A DNA stretch of 64,000 nucleotides from Pelomonas sp965229315 (GTDB taxonomy: Bacteria > Pseudomonadota > Gammaproteobacteria > Burkholderiales > Burkholderiaceae_C), in contig NZ_CBDDJA010000001.1 in assembly GCF_965229315.1 (NCBI RefSeq), forward strand, positions 124,001-188,000. The letters run 5' to 3'. The position numbers were made by a program, and so were the translations under genes. Of the stretch, positions 9,022 to 17,147 are shown piece after piece (position 1 is the stretch's first letter; each line of letters starts with the position of its first letter). The notes below the pieces were generated by a model, which worked only from the letters and a program-made list of their open reading frames with translations, made no database searches and had not been told where the DNA came from.

Positions 9022-11160
9022 TCAGCCGTTGCCCGCCAGGCCGAGCCAGCCGGACACGGGCGCATCGGCCACAGGACGGCGCGGGCGCACACGCTGCTCG
9101 AACTCGTCGGGCCGCAGCGGCGGCGCGAACAGGTAGCCCTGGAACTCATGGCAGCCGGACTGGGCCAGGAAGTCGCGCTGGGCTTCGGTCTCGACGCCCT
9201 CGGCAATGACCTGCAGGCCCAGCGCCCGGCCCATCTGCACGATGGCGTTGGCGATGCCCACATCGCTGGCGTCGCCGGGCAGCCCCTGCACGAAGCTGCG
9301 GTCGATCTTCAGCCGCTGGATGGGGAAACGCTTCAAATAGGCCAGCGACGAGTAGCCGGTGCCGAAGTCGTCGATGGACAGCGTGACGCCCAGGCTGGCC
9401 AGCGACCGCATGCGGCGCAGCGCCTCGTCGGCATCGCCCAGCAACACGCCTTCGGTCAACTCCAGTTCCAGCATGCTGGCGGGCAGCATGGCATCGCGCA
9501 GCGTGCCGGCGACGGCCTCGACGAAGCCGGCCTGATGGAATTGCAGCGCCGACACGTTGACGGCCACCGGCATGCGCAGGCCGCGGCTGAGCCAGTGGGC
9601 CGCCTGCGCCACGGCCTCGCGCAGCACCCACTCGCCAATGGCGATGACGAAACCGCTTTCCTCGGCCAGCGGAATGAATTCGGCCGGCGAGATGTCGCCG
9701 CGCTGCGGGTCGCGCCAGCGGATCAGCGCCTCGGCGCCGATGACGCGATCACTGCCGAGTTCCACCTGCGGCTGGTAGTGCAGGCGGAAGCGCCCTTCCG
9801 CCAGCGCCTGCCGCATGGCATGGTCCAGCCGCATGCGCGACAGCAGGTCCACCTCCTTGCGCGGCACGTGGAAGCGGAATCCGGCCCGGCCGCTCTCCTT
9901 GACCCAGTGCATCGCCCGCTCGGCGCTGGCCATCAGTTCGTCGGACGATCCGCCGTCCCCCGGGTAGAGCGCGATGCCGCAACTCGCGGTGACGGTGAAG
10001 CTCAGCGTGTCGAAGCTGAAGGGCTGGGCCAGCAACTGCTGCACGCGGCGCGCTGCGGCCTCGGCCTCGGCGGCCTGGGCGCCGTCGATGAGGATGGCGA
10101 ATTCATCGCCGCCCAGTCGGGCCAGCGTGTCATTGACGCCCACGGCGCCGCGCAGCCGCTCGACGACCTCGCGCAGCACACGGTCGCCATAGCTGTGGCC
10201 CAGCGTGTCGTTGATCTGCTTGAAGCGGTCCAGATCCAGGTGCAGCAGCGCGAAGGACGGCGGCACTTCGCCCGCGGCGACCTCGGCCATCTGCTGCAGG
10301 ATGCGGTCGGCCAGCGCGCGGCGGTTGGGTGCGCCGGTGAGTGCATCGGAGCGGCCCAGCTCCTCGATGCGCTGGTGGGCGGCGAGTTTTTCACTGAGGT
10401 CGCGGAAGGAGAAGACGCGCCCGATGGGTTCGCCGCGGCTCATCTGCGGCAGCGACACCTGCTCCAGCACGCGGCCGTCGGCCAGGCGCAGCATGTCGCT
10501 GGAGCGCATCAGCGGCGCGTCCAGCAGCGCCTCGATGCGCAGCCGGTACTGCTCGCCGTCGCGCATGACGCGCTGCAGGCTCAGCCACAGGCCGGCGTCG
10601 CCCGGCTCGTGCAGCAGGCCGCCGGGCAGGTCCCAGAGCTTGGCGAAGCGGCGGTTGAAGCTGCGCACGCGGCCGGCCAGGTCGACGACGAGGATGCCGT
10701 CGGCCGTGGATTCCAGCGTCGCGCGCAACTCCGCCAGCAACGTCTCGCGCTCGGCCTCGGCGCGGCGGCGACGCGTCTGGTCGTACAGCAGCACCAGCCA
10801 GTAGCGGCTGCCGTCGGGCAGGTGGATGGGGCTGATCGAGCGGCTGACCCAGCGCGGCTGGCCGTCGGTGTGCGTCAGCACCGTGTCGGAGCGGATGCGG
10901 GCGAACGGGTCGCGCTCGGCGCCCTGCCAGAAGGCTTCGTCTTCGAGGGAGCCGCACAGCAGCGCCGGCGACTGTCCGAGGGCGCGTTCGGGCTTGAGCC
11001 CCAGCAGCCGCAGCGCCGCGCGGTTGATGCCCGTGACCACGAGGCTGTCGCCATCCACCAGCCAGGCCGGTTCGGGCAGGCTTTCCAGCAGGGCGCCGAC
11101 CAGGGGCGGCGCCTCGGGGATGCGAGGCAGGTGCGCAGGCGCCTCGCGGCTGGCGTTCAC
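9022..11160 (-). CDS. PAS-GGDEF-EAL cyclic-di-GMP turnover protein
   Basis: This 712-residue protein starts with GTG at 11160, overlapping the stop of the HD-GYP gene (GTGA). Two PAS domains (about 20-140 and 150-265) lead to a GGDEF domain with intact LARLGGDEFAIL and an EAL domain with intact GAEALIRW, VNVSALQF, ELTEGVLL, DDFGTGYSSL, KIDRSF and AEGVETEA. Both cyclase and phosphodiesterase activities are possible. The RxxD inhibitory site five residues before GGDEF is absent (GVND). No membrane segments are seen, so sensing is probably cytoplasmic through the PAS domains. It is in an operon with an HD-GYP phosphodiesterase. Confidence 0.94.
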   Translation of the reverse strand: MNASREAPAHLPRIPEAPPLVGALLESLPEPAWLVDGDSLVVTGINRAALRLLGLKPERALGQSPALLCGSLEDEAFWQGAERDPFARIRSDTVLTHTDGQPRWVSRSISPIHLPDGSRYWLVLLYDQTRRRRAEAERETLLAELRATLESTADGILVVDLAGRVRSFNRRFAKLWDLPGGLLHEPGDAGLWLSLQRVMRDGEQYRLRIEALLDAPLMRSSDMLRLADGRVLEQVSLPQMSRGEPIGRVFSFRDLSEKLAAHQRIEELGRSDALTGAPNRRALADRILQQMAEVAAGEVPPSFALLHLDLDRFKQINDTLGHSYGDRVLREVVERLRGAVGVNDTLARLGGDEFAILIDGAQAAEAEAAARRVQQLLAQPFSFDTLSFTVTASCGIALYPGDGGSSDELMASAERAMHWVKESGRAGFRFHVPRKEVDLLSRMRLDHAMRQALAEGRFRLHYQPQVELGSDRVIGAEALIRWRDPQRGDISPAEFIPLAEESGFVIAIGEWVLREAVAQAAHWLSRGLRMPVAVNVSALQFHQAGFVEAVAGTLRDAMLPASMLELELTEGVLLGDADEALRRMRSLASLGVTLSIDDFGTGYSSLAYLKRFPIQRLKIDRSFVQGLPGDASDVGIANAIVQMGRALGLQVIAEGVETEAQRDFLAQSGCHEFQGYLFAPPLRPDEFEQRVRPRRPVADAPVSGWLGLAGNG

Positions 11161-12452
11161 GCGGCCAACTCCCCCGGCCCGGTACTGACGGCGTCGAAGA
11201 AGTAGGCGATGCGGGCCCGCGGGCTCAGATAGTCCAGCGACGCGCGCGGCAGGAACTGTGGCTTCAGGCTGCGACGGATGCCGAGGTCGGGCATCTCTTC
11301 AAGATTCAGGACCAGGGCCTCTTCCTTGGGCACCTTGACGTCGTGGACCATGACGCGGGGCTTCAGCGGCCGCGCCGAGTTGACGGACACGACCAGCGCG
11401 TAGCGGTCGTCGGTGAGCTGCACCGTGGAGCCCGGCGGATAGACGCCCATCATGCGGATGAAGGCGTTCAGCATGGTCGCGTCGAAACGGTTGCGGCCTT
11501 GCGCGAACATCAGCGACAGCGCCTCGTGCGGCGTCATCGCCTTGGACGTGAGCAGCGGATTGCACAGGCCGTCGAAGCGGTTGACCAGCGCGACGATGCG
11601 CGCACCCGTGCTCATGCGGTCCATGTTGATGCGCTGCGGGAAGCCGCTGCCATCGGCGTGCTCGTGGTGCTGCGCAATGATGAGCAAGGGGCCAGGCGCC
11701 AGGCCCATGGCCTGCGCGATGGCCACGCCCTTGGCGACGTGCTGCTGGTAGGCCTGGGTCTCGGCGGCCGTGAAGCTCTCATCGCGGTGGCGCAGGCGCG
11801 GTGCGATTTCCAGCTTGCCGACGTCGTGCAGCAGCGAGCCCACGCCGAGGTCCATCATCTCGTCGCGGCCCAGGCCGAAGGCGCGGCCCAGCAGCAAGGC
11901 AATGATGCAGACGTTCAGCGCGTGCGCGGTGGAGCGGTCGCCGGCCGACTCGTTGAGCAGCCGCATGTTGAGGTCGCCCTCGACCAGCATCTTGTCCAGC
12001 AGCGCGGCGGTCAGGCCTTCGGCATGGCCGCGGGCCTGGTGCGGGTCGGAATGCACCTGCTCCATGACGCTGCGAAATCCTTCGGTGGCCTCGCTGTACT
12101 GCGCCTCGCACAGGCGCAGCGCCTCGCGCTGGGCGGCCAGCGCCAGGCGGTGGGCTTCGCGCGCCAGGTCCTCGGGACTGGGATCGTTGGCCGCAGCCGG
12201 CCCGGTCGGCGCGGCCGCTTCGGCTTGGGCGGCGGGCGCCGTCTCGGGCTGCAGCGACAGGTCGCTCTTGGCCGGGCTCCAGCGCACCTGGGTCAGGCCC
12301 AGGCGGCGCAGGATGAGCAGTTGATCGCTGGACGCGATCTTGAAGCTCGACAGCGGGAAGGGATGAGACATCCAGCCCAGGTCCAGATGAATGAACATCC
12401 CGACCGTCAACTGGTTGACATCGATCAGTGGATCGCTGGTTCTGTCCTGCAT
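11157..12452 (-). CDS. HD-GYP domain cyclic-di-GMP phosphodiesterase with DUF3391 N-terminus
   Basis: This 431-residue protein has an N-terminal DUF3391-like domain (DVNQLTVGMFIHLDLGWMSHPF) and a C-terminal HD-GYP domain. The HD pair is in SLLHDVGKLEI, and the GYP motif reads HHEHADGSGFP, with Phe in place of the usual Tyr. HD-GYP enzymes hydrolyse c-di-GMP to pGpG or GMP using two or three metals. It lacks membrane segments. Its stop overlaps the start of the PAS-GGDEF-EAL gene, so the two are produced together. An A+T-richer stretch around 12535-12580 upstream is the likely promoter area, but I could not assign boxes. Confidence 0.92.
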   Translation of the reverse strand: MQDRTSDPLIDVNQLTVGMFIHLDLGWMSHPFPLSSFKIASSDQLLILRRLGLTQVRWSPAKSDLSLQPETAPAAQAEAAAPTGPAAANDPSPEDLAREAHRLALAAQREALRLCEAQYSEATEGFRSVMEQVHSDPHQARGHAEGLTAALLDKMLVEGDLNMRLLNESAGDRSTAHALNVCIIALLLGRAFGLGRDEMMDLGVGSLLHDVGKLEIAPRLRHRDESFTAAETQAYQQHVAKGVAIAQAMGLAPGPLLIIAQHHEHADGSGFPQRINMDRMSTGARIVALVNRFDGLCNPLLTSKAMTPHEALSLMFAQGRNRFDATMLNAFIRMMGVYPPGSTVQLTDDRYALVVSVNSARPLKPRVMVHDVKVPKEEALVLNLEEMPDLGIRRSLKPQFLPRASLDYLSPRARIAYFFDAVSTGPGELAA

Positions 12453-12707
12453 TCGCTCATACCCGCAACGGGCACCCCTCGACCCGGCCCTGCTCCGGCA
12501 CCACGGCCCGGACCACGGAACGGCCTCCTGACAAATCTCAATTCGGTTTTTTCGCCCGCGGCACTCAGGGAATATTGCCCTTGCCTTGGCGCAGCGCGGA
12601 GCTTAGCGCCTGAACGTGACCGATTTTCCGTTGCTTTCTCGGGGCAAACGCGAAGGAATGCATGCAATGCGGCCCACCGTCGAGCCGCGGATGAGCCGCG
12701 GGAAGCC

Positions 12708-14075
12708 TCAGCGTTTCGCGCGATGGTGCCCGATCAGGCTGTGATACCAGTGCGCGCTGTCCTTGGCCAGGCGCTGCTGCGTCGCGTAGTCGACGTGGAA
12801 AAGGCCGAACCGCTTCGTGTAGCCGGAGTTCCACTCGAAGTTGTCGAGCAGGCTCCAGTAGAAATAGCCCCGCACGTCCACGCCCAGGCCCATGGCCGTG
12901 GCCAGCGCCTGCAGGTGGCCCGACAGGTAGGCGATGCGTTCGGCGTCCGGCACATGGGGCTGGGGAAGGGCGACGACGCGGTCGGCGTTGGCCATGCCGT
13001 TCTCGGTGATGTAGATCGGCGGCGGCGAGTACTCGCGGCCCAGGCGCACCAGGTGGGCGGCGAACACCTCGGGCACGACTTCCCAGCCCATGTCCGTGAA
13101 ACCGCGCCGGCCCGGCCCCTGGGCGGCCTGGCCGGTCGCGCTGATCAGGTTGCGCGTGTAGAAGTTGACGCCCAGGAAGTCCAGCGGCTGGCCGATGCGG
13201 GCGAGGTCGCCGGGCAGGATCCGCGGCGCGTCGGCGCCGACGTGCTCGATGACGTCGGCCGGGTAGGCGCCGCGGAAGATCGGGTCCATGTACCAGCGCA
13301 CGTTCAGCCCGTCGTCGATGCGCGCGGCGCGGCGGTCGGCCTCGCTGGGCGTCGCCGGGAAGGACGGCGTGTGGTTCAGCACGATGCCCAGCTTCGCCGT
13401 CGTCTCGGCCCGCATCGCCGCGATGGCGTCGCCGTGCGACAGCATCAGGTGATGCGACACCTGCAGGCTCTCGGCCCGGCTGGTGTGGCCGGGCGCGAAC
13501 TGCGCGGTCTCGTAGCCCAGCGTGGCCGTGCACCAGGGTTCGTTGTGCGTGGCGATGCTGGCCAGGCGGCTGCCGAAGCGGCGCGCCACCTCGGCGGCGT
13601 AGTCGGCGAAGCGCGGCGCGATGTCGCGCGACAGCCAGCCGCCGATGCGCTCATGCAGCGCCTGCGGCAGGTCCCAGTGGTAGAGCGTGGCGTGCGGCTG
13701 CAGGCCGGCTTCGAGCAGCGCGTCGATGAGCCGGTCGTAGAAGGCAAAGCCGGCCTCGTTCCAGGCGCCCTCGCCCAGCGGCTGCACGCGCGGCCACGAG
13801 AAGCTGAAGCGGTAGGCGTCCAGGCCCAGGCCGCGCATCAGCGCGATGTCGTCGCGGAAGCGGTGGTAGTGGTCGCAGGCGGTGTCGATGTCGGACGCGT
13901 CCTTGATGCGGCCGGGCTGGCGGCAGAAGGCGTCCCAGATGGACGCGCCCTTGCCGTCCGTGAAGGCCGCGCCCTCGATCTGCGCGGCGCTGGTGGCGGC
14001 GCCCCAGATGAAGTCGCGCGGGAAGGCACTGGCCAGGGCGGCGAGGTCGAGGTGTTCGGGGTCGAGAAGATGCAT
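12708..14075 (-). CDS. GH1 family beta-glucosidase
   Basis: This is a 455-residue glycoside hydrolase family 1 enzyme of usual length. It has FIWGAATSAAQIEG at the N-terminus, the acid/base glutamate in THNEPWC and the nucleophile in YITENGMA. The C-terminal DNFEWNSGYTKRFGLFHVDY lines the sugar subsite. It cleaves beta-glucosides or related disaccharides by a retaining mechanism. No signal peptide is seen, so it acts in the cytoplasm on imported substrate. It starts 8 bases after the ABC permease gene and is the last gene of the transporter operon, so the imported sugar is very probably a beta-glucoside. Aglycone preference cannot be read. Confidence 0.96.
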   Translation of the reverse strand: MHLLDPEHLDLAALASAFPRDFIWGAATSAAQIEGAAFTDGKGASIWDAFCRQPGRIKDASDIDTACDHYHRFRDDIALMRGLGLDAYRFSFSWPRVQPLGEGAWNEAGFAFYDRLIDALLEAGLQPHATLYHWDLPQALHERIGGWLSRDIAPRFADYAAEVARRFGSRLASIATHNEPWCTATLGYETAQFAPGHTSRAESLQVSHHLMLSHGDAIAAMRAETTAKLGIVLNHTPSFPATPSEADRRAARIDDGLNVRWYMDPIFRGAYPADVIEHVGADAPRILPGDLARIGQPLDFLGVNFYTRNLISATGQAAQGPGRRGFTDMGWEVVPEVFAAHLVRLGREYSPPPIYITENGMANADRVVALPQPHVPDAERIAYLSGHLQALATAMGLGVDVRGYFYWSLLDNFEWNSGYTKRFGLFHVDYATQQRLAKDSAHWYHSLIGHHRAKR

Positions 14076-14083
14076 GGTGTGGG

Positions 14084-14902
14084 CTACTTGACCGCGCCGG
14101 CCGCGATGCCGGCGACGAGCTTGCGGGCGCTGAAGAGATAGACGATGAGCAAGGGGAGCAGGGCCAGCGCGCTGCCCAGCATCAGCGCCCCCCACTCGGT
14201 GTTGTTGGGGCTCTGCATGGCGCGCAGCGCCAGCGGCAGCGTGTAGTTCTCGACGGACCGCATGACCACCAGCGGCGCCATGAAGTTGTTCCAGCTGGCG
14301 ATGAAGGTGATGAGCGCCAGCGTGCCTAAAGCGGGGCGCAGCAGCGGCAGCACGACGCTCCAGAACGTGCGCCATTCGCCGGCGCCATCCATGCGCGCCG
14401 CGGCCAGCAACTCGCGCGGCACCGCCTGCAACGCGGCCTGGCGCATCAGGAACACGCCTAGAGCGCCGCAGCCGGCGGGCACGTACAGCGCGCGCGGCTG
14501 GTCCAGCCAGCCCAGCCACTGCATGACCATGAAGCTGGGGATCATGTTCAGGAAGCTGGGCACCATCATCGTGCCGAGCACGACGGTGAAGAGCTTGTCG
14601 CGGCCGCGGAACTGCAGCAGCGCGAACGCGTAGCCGGCGGCCGAACACAGCACCAGGTTCAGCACCGTGGTCAGGGTGGCGACGTACAGCGAGATCGCCA
14701 GGTTGCGCCAGAACGGCAGCGCGGCCAGCAGCAGCTCGAAGTTCAGGCCCGCCGCGTCGCCGAACCCCAGCGGCGGCGGCACGTTGAAGATGCTGTTGCG
14801 CTGGTGCGTGGCGAAGACGAAGGTGAACCAGATCGGCGCCAGCACCAGCAGCGCGCCCAGCGCCAGCACGGCCCACGTCACAACCGGCGGCCGGCTACGC
14901 AT
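14084..14902 (-). CDS. Carbohydrate ABC transporter permease (MalG type)
   Basis: This is an inner-membrane permease of about 272 residues with six predicted helices. The cytoplasmic EAA loop reads AAARMDGAGEWRTFWSVVLPLLRPAL and docks on the ATPase. The FIASWNNFMAPLVV segment is typical of CUT1-family MalG-like subunits. The ATG at 14902 was chosen over a GTG six bases upstream. It overlaps the preceding permease by 8 bases. No ATPase (MsiK/MalK type) gene is present in the operon, so a shared ATPase elsewhere must energise it. Confidence 0.92.
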   Translation of the reverse strand: MRSRPPVVTWAVLALGALLVLAPIWFTFVFATHQRNSIFNVPPPLGFGDAAGLNFELLLAALPFWRNLAISLYVATLTTVLNLVLCSAAGYAFALLQFRGRDKLFTVVLGTMMVPSFLNMIPSFMVMQWLGWLDQPRALYVPAGCGALGVFLMRQAALQAVPRELLAAARMDGAGEWRTFWSVVLPLLRPALGTLALITFIASWNNFMAPLVVMRSVENYTLPLALRAMQSPNNTEWGALMLGSALALLPLLIVYLFSARKLVAGIAAGAVK

Positions 14903-15812
14903 GGCCACCGCCCTTGCCGAACAGCCGCGCGTTCAGCCAGGCCAGCGCGGCGATCAGCGCGAACAGCGCCCAGGACAGCGCCGACGCGGTACCGAAGTCG
15001 CCGTCGTTGAAGGCGGTCTGGTACATGAAGATGGCTGCCGTCATGACCGAACGGGCCACGCCCTTCTCGGTGTCGACCAGGATGAACGGCTCCTCGAACA
15101 GTTGCAGCGAGCCGATCAGCGTCAGCGTGACGGCGAAGAAGATCATGGGCCGCAGCTGCGGCAGCGCGATGCTCCAGAACTGCCGCCAGGGCGGCGCGCC
15201 GTCCAGCCGCGCGGCCTGGAAGATCTCGTCGTCCAGCGTCTGCATGGCGGTCAGGTACAGCACCAGGTTCCAGCCCAGGTAGCGCCAGAACACGACGAAC
15301 GCAACGGCGGGCTTGGTCCAGGCTGAGTCGCCCAGCCAGTCCGGCAGGTGGGCGGCATCCAGGGGCAGCCAGGCACCGACCAGCGGCAGCCGCGTCAGCT
15401 CCGCCAGCGCCACGTTGATGAGGCCGTAGTCCTTGGAGTACAGCGTCATGAAGATCAGCGCGATGGCGACGCTGGACGTGATGTAGGGGACGAAATAGGC
15501 GCCCACCAGCAGGTCGCGCCCCTGGTGCACCCGGCGGTGGATGAAGAACGCCATCGGCAGCGCGACGAGGTGCTGCGGCAGCCCGGCCGCGAGCGCCAGC
15601 CACACCGTGTTGCCCAGGCCCTGGATGAACCACGGGTCCGTCAGGCCCATTGCATAGTTCTCCAGGCCCACCCAGCGCAGGGCGGCCAGGCCTTCGGACG
15701 GCTCCCACTGGTGGAAGGACAGCCACAGCGAGAACAGCAGCGGGAACAGGCCGAAGACGGCGAACAGGATGAAGAACGGCGCCACGAAGGCGTAGGGCGC
15801 GAGCCTGTTCAT
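14895..15812 (-). CDS. Carbohydrate ABC transporter permease (MalF type)
   Basis: This is a 305-residue membrane protein with about six helices, beginning MNRLAPYAFVAPFFILF. The EAA loop reads AARLDGAPPWRQFWSIALPQLRPM. It pairs with the downstream MalG-type subunit in a CUT1 sugar importer. Its ATG overlaps the stop of the binding-protein gene (ATGA), which indicates tight translational coupling. The longer frame upstream is a shadow of the binding-protein gene. Confidence 0.93.
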   Translation of the reverse strand: MNRLAPYAFVAPFFILFAVFGLFPLLFSLWLSFHQWEPSEGLAALRWVGLENYAMGLTDPWFIQGLGNTVWLALAAGLPQHLVALPMAFFIHRRVHQGRDLLVGAYFVPYITSSVAIALIFMTLYSKDYGLINVALAELTRLPLVGAWLPLDAAHLPDWLGDSAWTKPAVAFVVFWRYLGWNLVLYLTAMQTLDDEIFQAARLDGAPPWRQFWSIALPQLRPMIFFAVTLTLIGSLQLFEEPFILVDTEKGVARSVMTAAIFMYQTAFNDGDFGTASALSWALFALIAALAWLNARLFGKGGGHA

Positions 15813-17059
15813 CTGCGGGTTCTGCGAATGACGAGGGCGCGGGCTTCGGCCAGCGCCTCGGGGATGGGGCGGCCCTGCGACACGACGTCCTCGAACGCCG
15901 AGCGCACGATGGCGGTGGCCAGCGCGTCGTGCTTGTGCACGGGCGTGGCCGGCACGCGGTGGGCGATGTCGCGCCACAGCTGGCGGGCGCGCTGGCCGCC
16001 GAGGTAGGCGATGGGCTCGTCCATGACCGGGTCGTCGTGGGCAGCCAGCAGCGCCGGGAAGGCGTCCAGCACGCGCAGGCCTTGCAGCTGCGTCGCGCGG
16101 TCGAACACCATCTGGCGGATGAAGGCCCAGGCCGCGGCCTTGTTGGGCGCGTGCCTGGGGATGGCGTAGAAGCTGCCGCCGTAGCTGGCCACCAGGCCGC
16201 CGGGCAGCGGTGCGCTGCGCCACAGGCCGGCCTGCGCCGGCGCCAGCCAGTTCTTCAGGTGGCCGGCCAGCCAGCAGCCCATCATCTGCGTGGCCACGCG
16301 GCCCTGGCGGAACGCGGCGCCCCATTCGTTGCCCCAGGACGGCGCCTTCAGGTCCAGGCCCGCGCGACGCACGGCCAGGCCCAGTTCGAAGGCGCGCTGG
16401 AAGCGCTCGTTGCCCACCAGCACCTCGCCGCCGCGGCCGAAGTAGATGCCCTCGCCGTCGGCCAGGCCCACGCGCAGCAGGATGTCGCGCAGCTCCGCGG
16501 CGTCGGTCAGCAGCGCGGCGCCGGTGGCACGCTGCAGCTGCCGGCCGGCCTCGATGTAGCCCGGCCACGAGCCGGTCAGGTCGGCTTCCCTGAGCCCGGC
16601 GCGCTCCAGCAGGTCCAGCCGGTACAGCAGCGTGCCGGGGCCGATGTCCGCGGGCATCGCGATCAGCGCGCCCTGCGGCGAGCGGCCCTGGGTGACGGCG
16701 AAGCGCGGCAACGCGCCGAGCAGCGGACCGGCGTCGTAGGGGGCGCCGAGCAGGTCCTCCAGCCCGCCGCCGGATGCGAACTTGCCGATGAAGCGCAGGT
16801 CCAGCGCCATCACGTCGGGCTGGCCGCTGCCGGTGGCCAGCACGGCGCTCATCGCGTTGTGGTGGTCGGCATAGTTGCGCGACACCAGGCGCAGCGGCGC
16901 CTCGGGGTGGGCACGGTCCCAGGCGGCCTGCGCGGCCTTGGCGGCGCGGTCGAGGTCAGGAAAACTCGCCACCGTCAGCGGCGCCACGGCAGGCTGCGCG
17001 GCGGCCGGCAGGGACAGCGCCAGTGGCGCGGCCAGCAGCGTGCGGCGGGAGACAGGCAT
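15809..17059 (-). CDS. Sugar ABC transporter substrate-binding protein
   Basis: This 416-residue periplasmic protein begins MPVSRRTLLAAPLALSLPAAAQP, a signal peptide with twin arginines followed by an A-A-Q-type cleavage region, so Tat export is possible. The body is a family-1 extracellular solute-binding protein (PDVMALDLRFIGKFASGG, GYIEAGRQLQRATG, and YGGSFYAIPRHAPNKAAAW near the sugar site). It should deliver the TonB-imported sugar to the two permeases encoded directly downstream. The longer frame upstream was rejected because it precedes the signal peptide with Arg/Ser-rich sequence. An 88-base gap separates it from the receptor gene and shows no obvious terminator. Confidence 0.9.
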   Translation of the reverse strand: MPVSRRTLLAAPLALSLPAAAQPAVAPLTVASFPDLDRAAKAAQAAWDRAHPEAPLRLVSRNYADHHNAMSAVLATGSGQPDVMALDLRFIGKFASGGGLEDLLGAPYDAGPLLGALPRFAVTQGRSPQGALIAMPADIGPGTLLYRLDLLERAGLREADLTGSWPGYIEAGRQLQRATGAALLTDAAELRDILLRVGLADGEGIYFGRGGEVLVGNERFQRAFELGLAVRRAGLDLKAPSWGNEWGAAFRQGRVATQMMGCWLAGHLKNWLAPAQAGLWRSAPLPGGLVASYGGSFYAIPRHAPNKAAAWAFIRQMVFDRATQLQGLRVLDAFPALLAAHDDPVMDEPIAYLGGQRARQLWRDIAHRVPATPVHKHDALATAIVRSAFEDVVSQGRPIPEALAEARALVIRRTRR

Positions 17060-17147
17060 GGAGAAAAAGCGGGCGGGCGCCATCAGAGGAGGAGACGTTG
17101 GGGCGGCCCGCCCGGGGCCGAAGGGGACAACGAGGGGTCGGCCGGCC

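Noticed and set aside
9019..14141. Two very long plus-strand open frames (728 and 932 residues) over the c-di-GMP and GH1 genes
   Set aside because: They are antisense shadows. The minus strand carries intact GGDEF, EAL, HD-GYP and GH1 motifs in these places.
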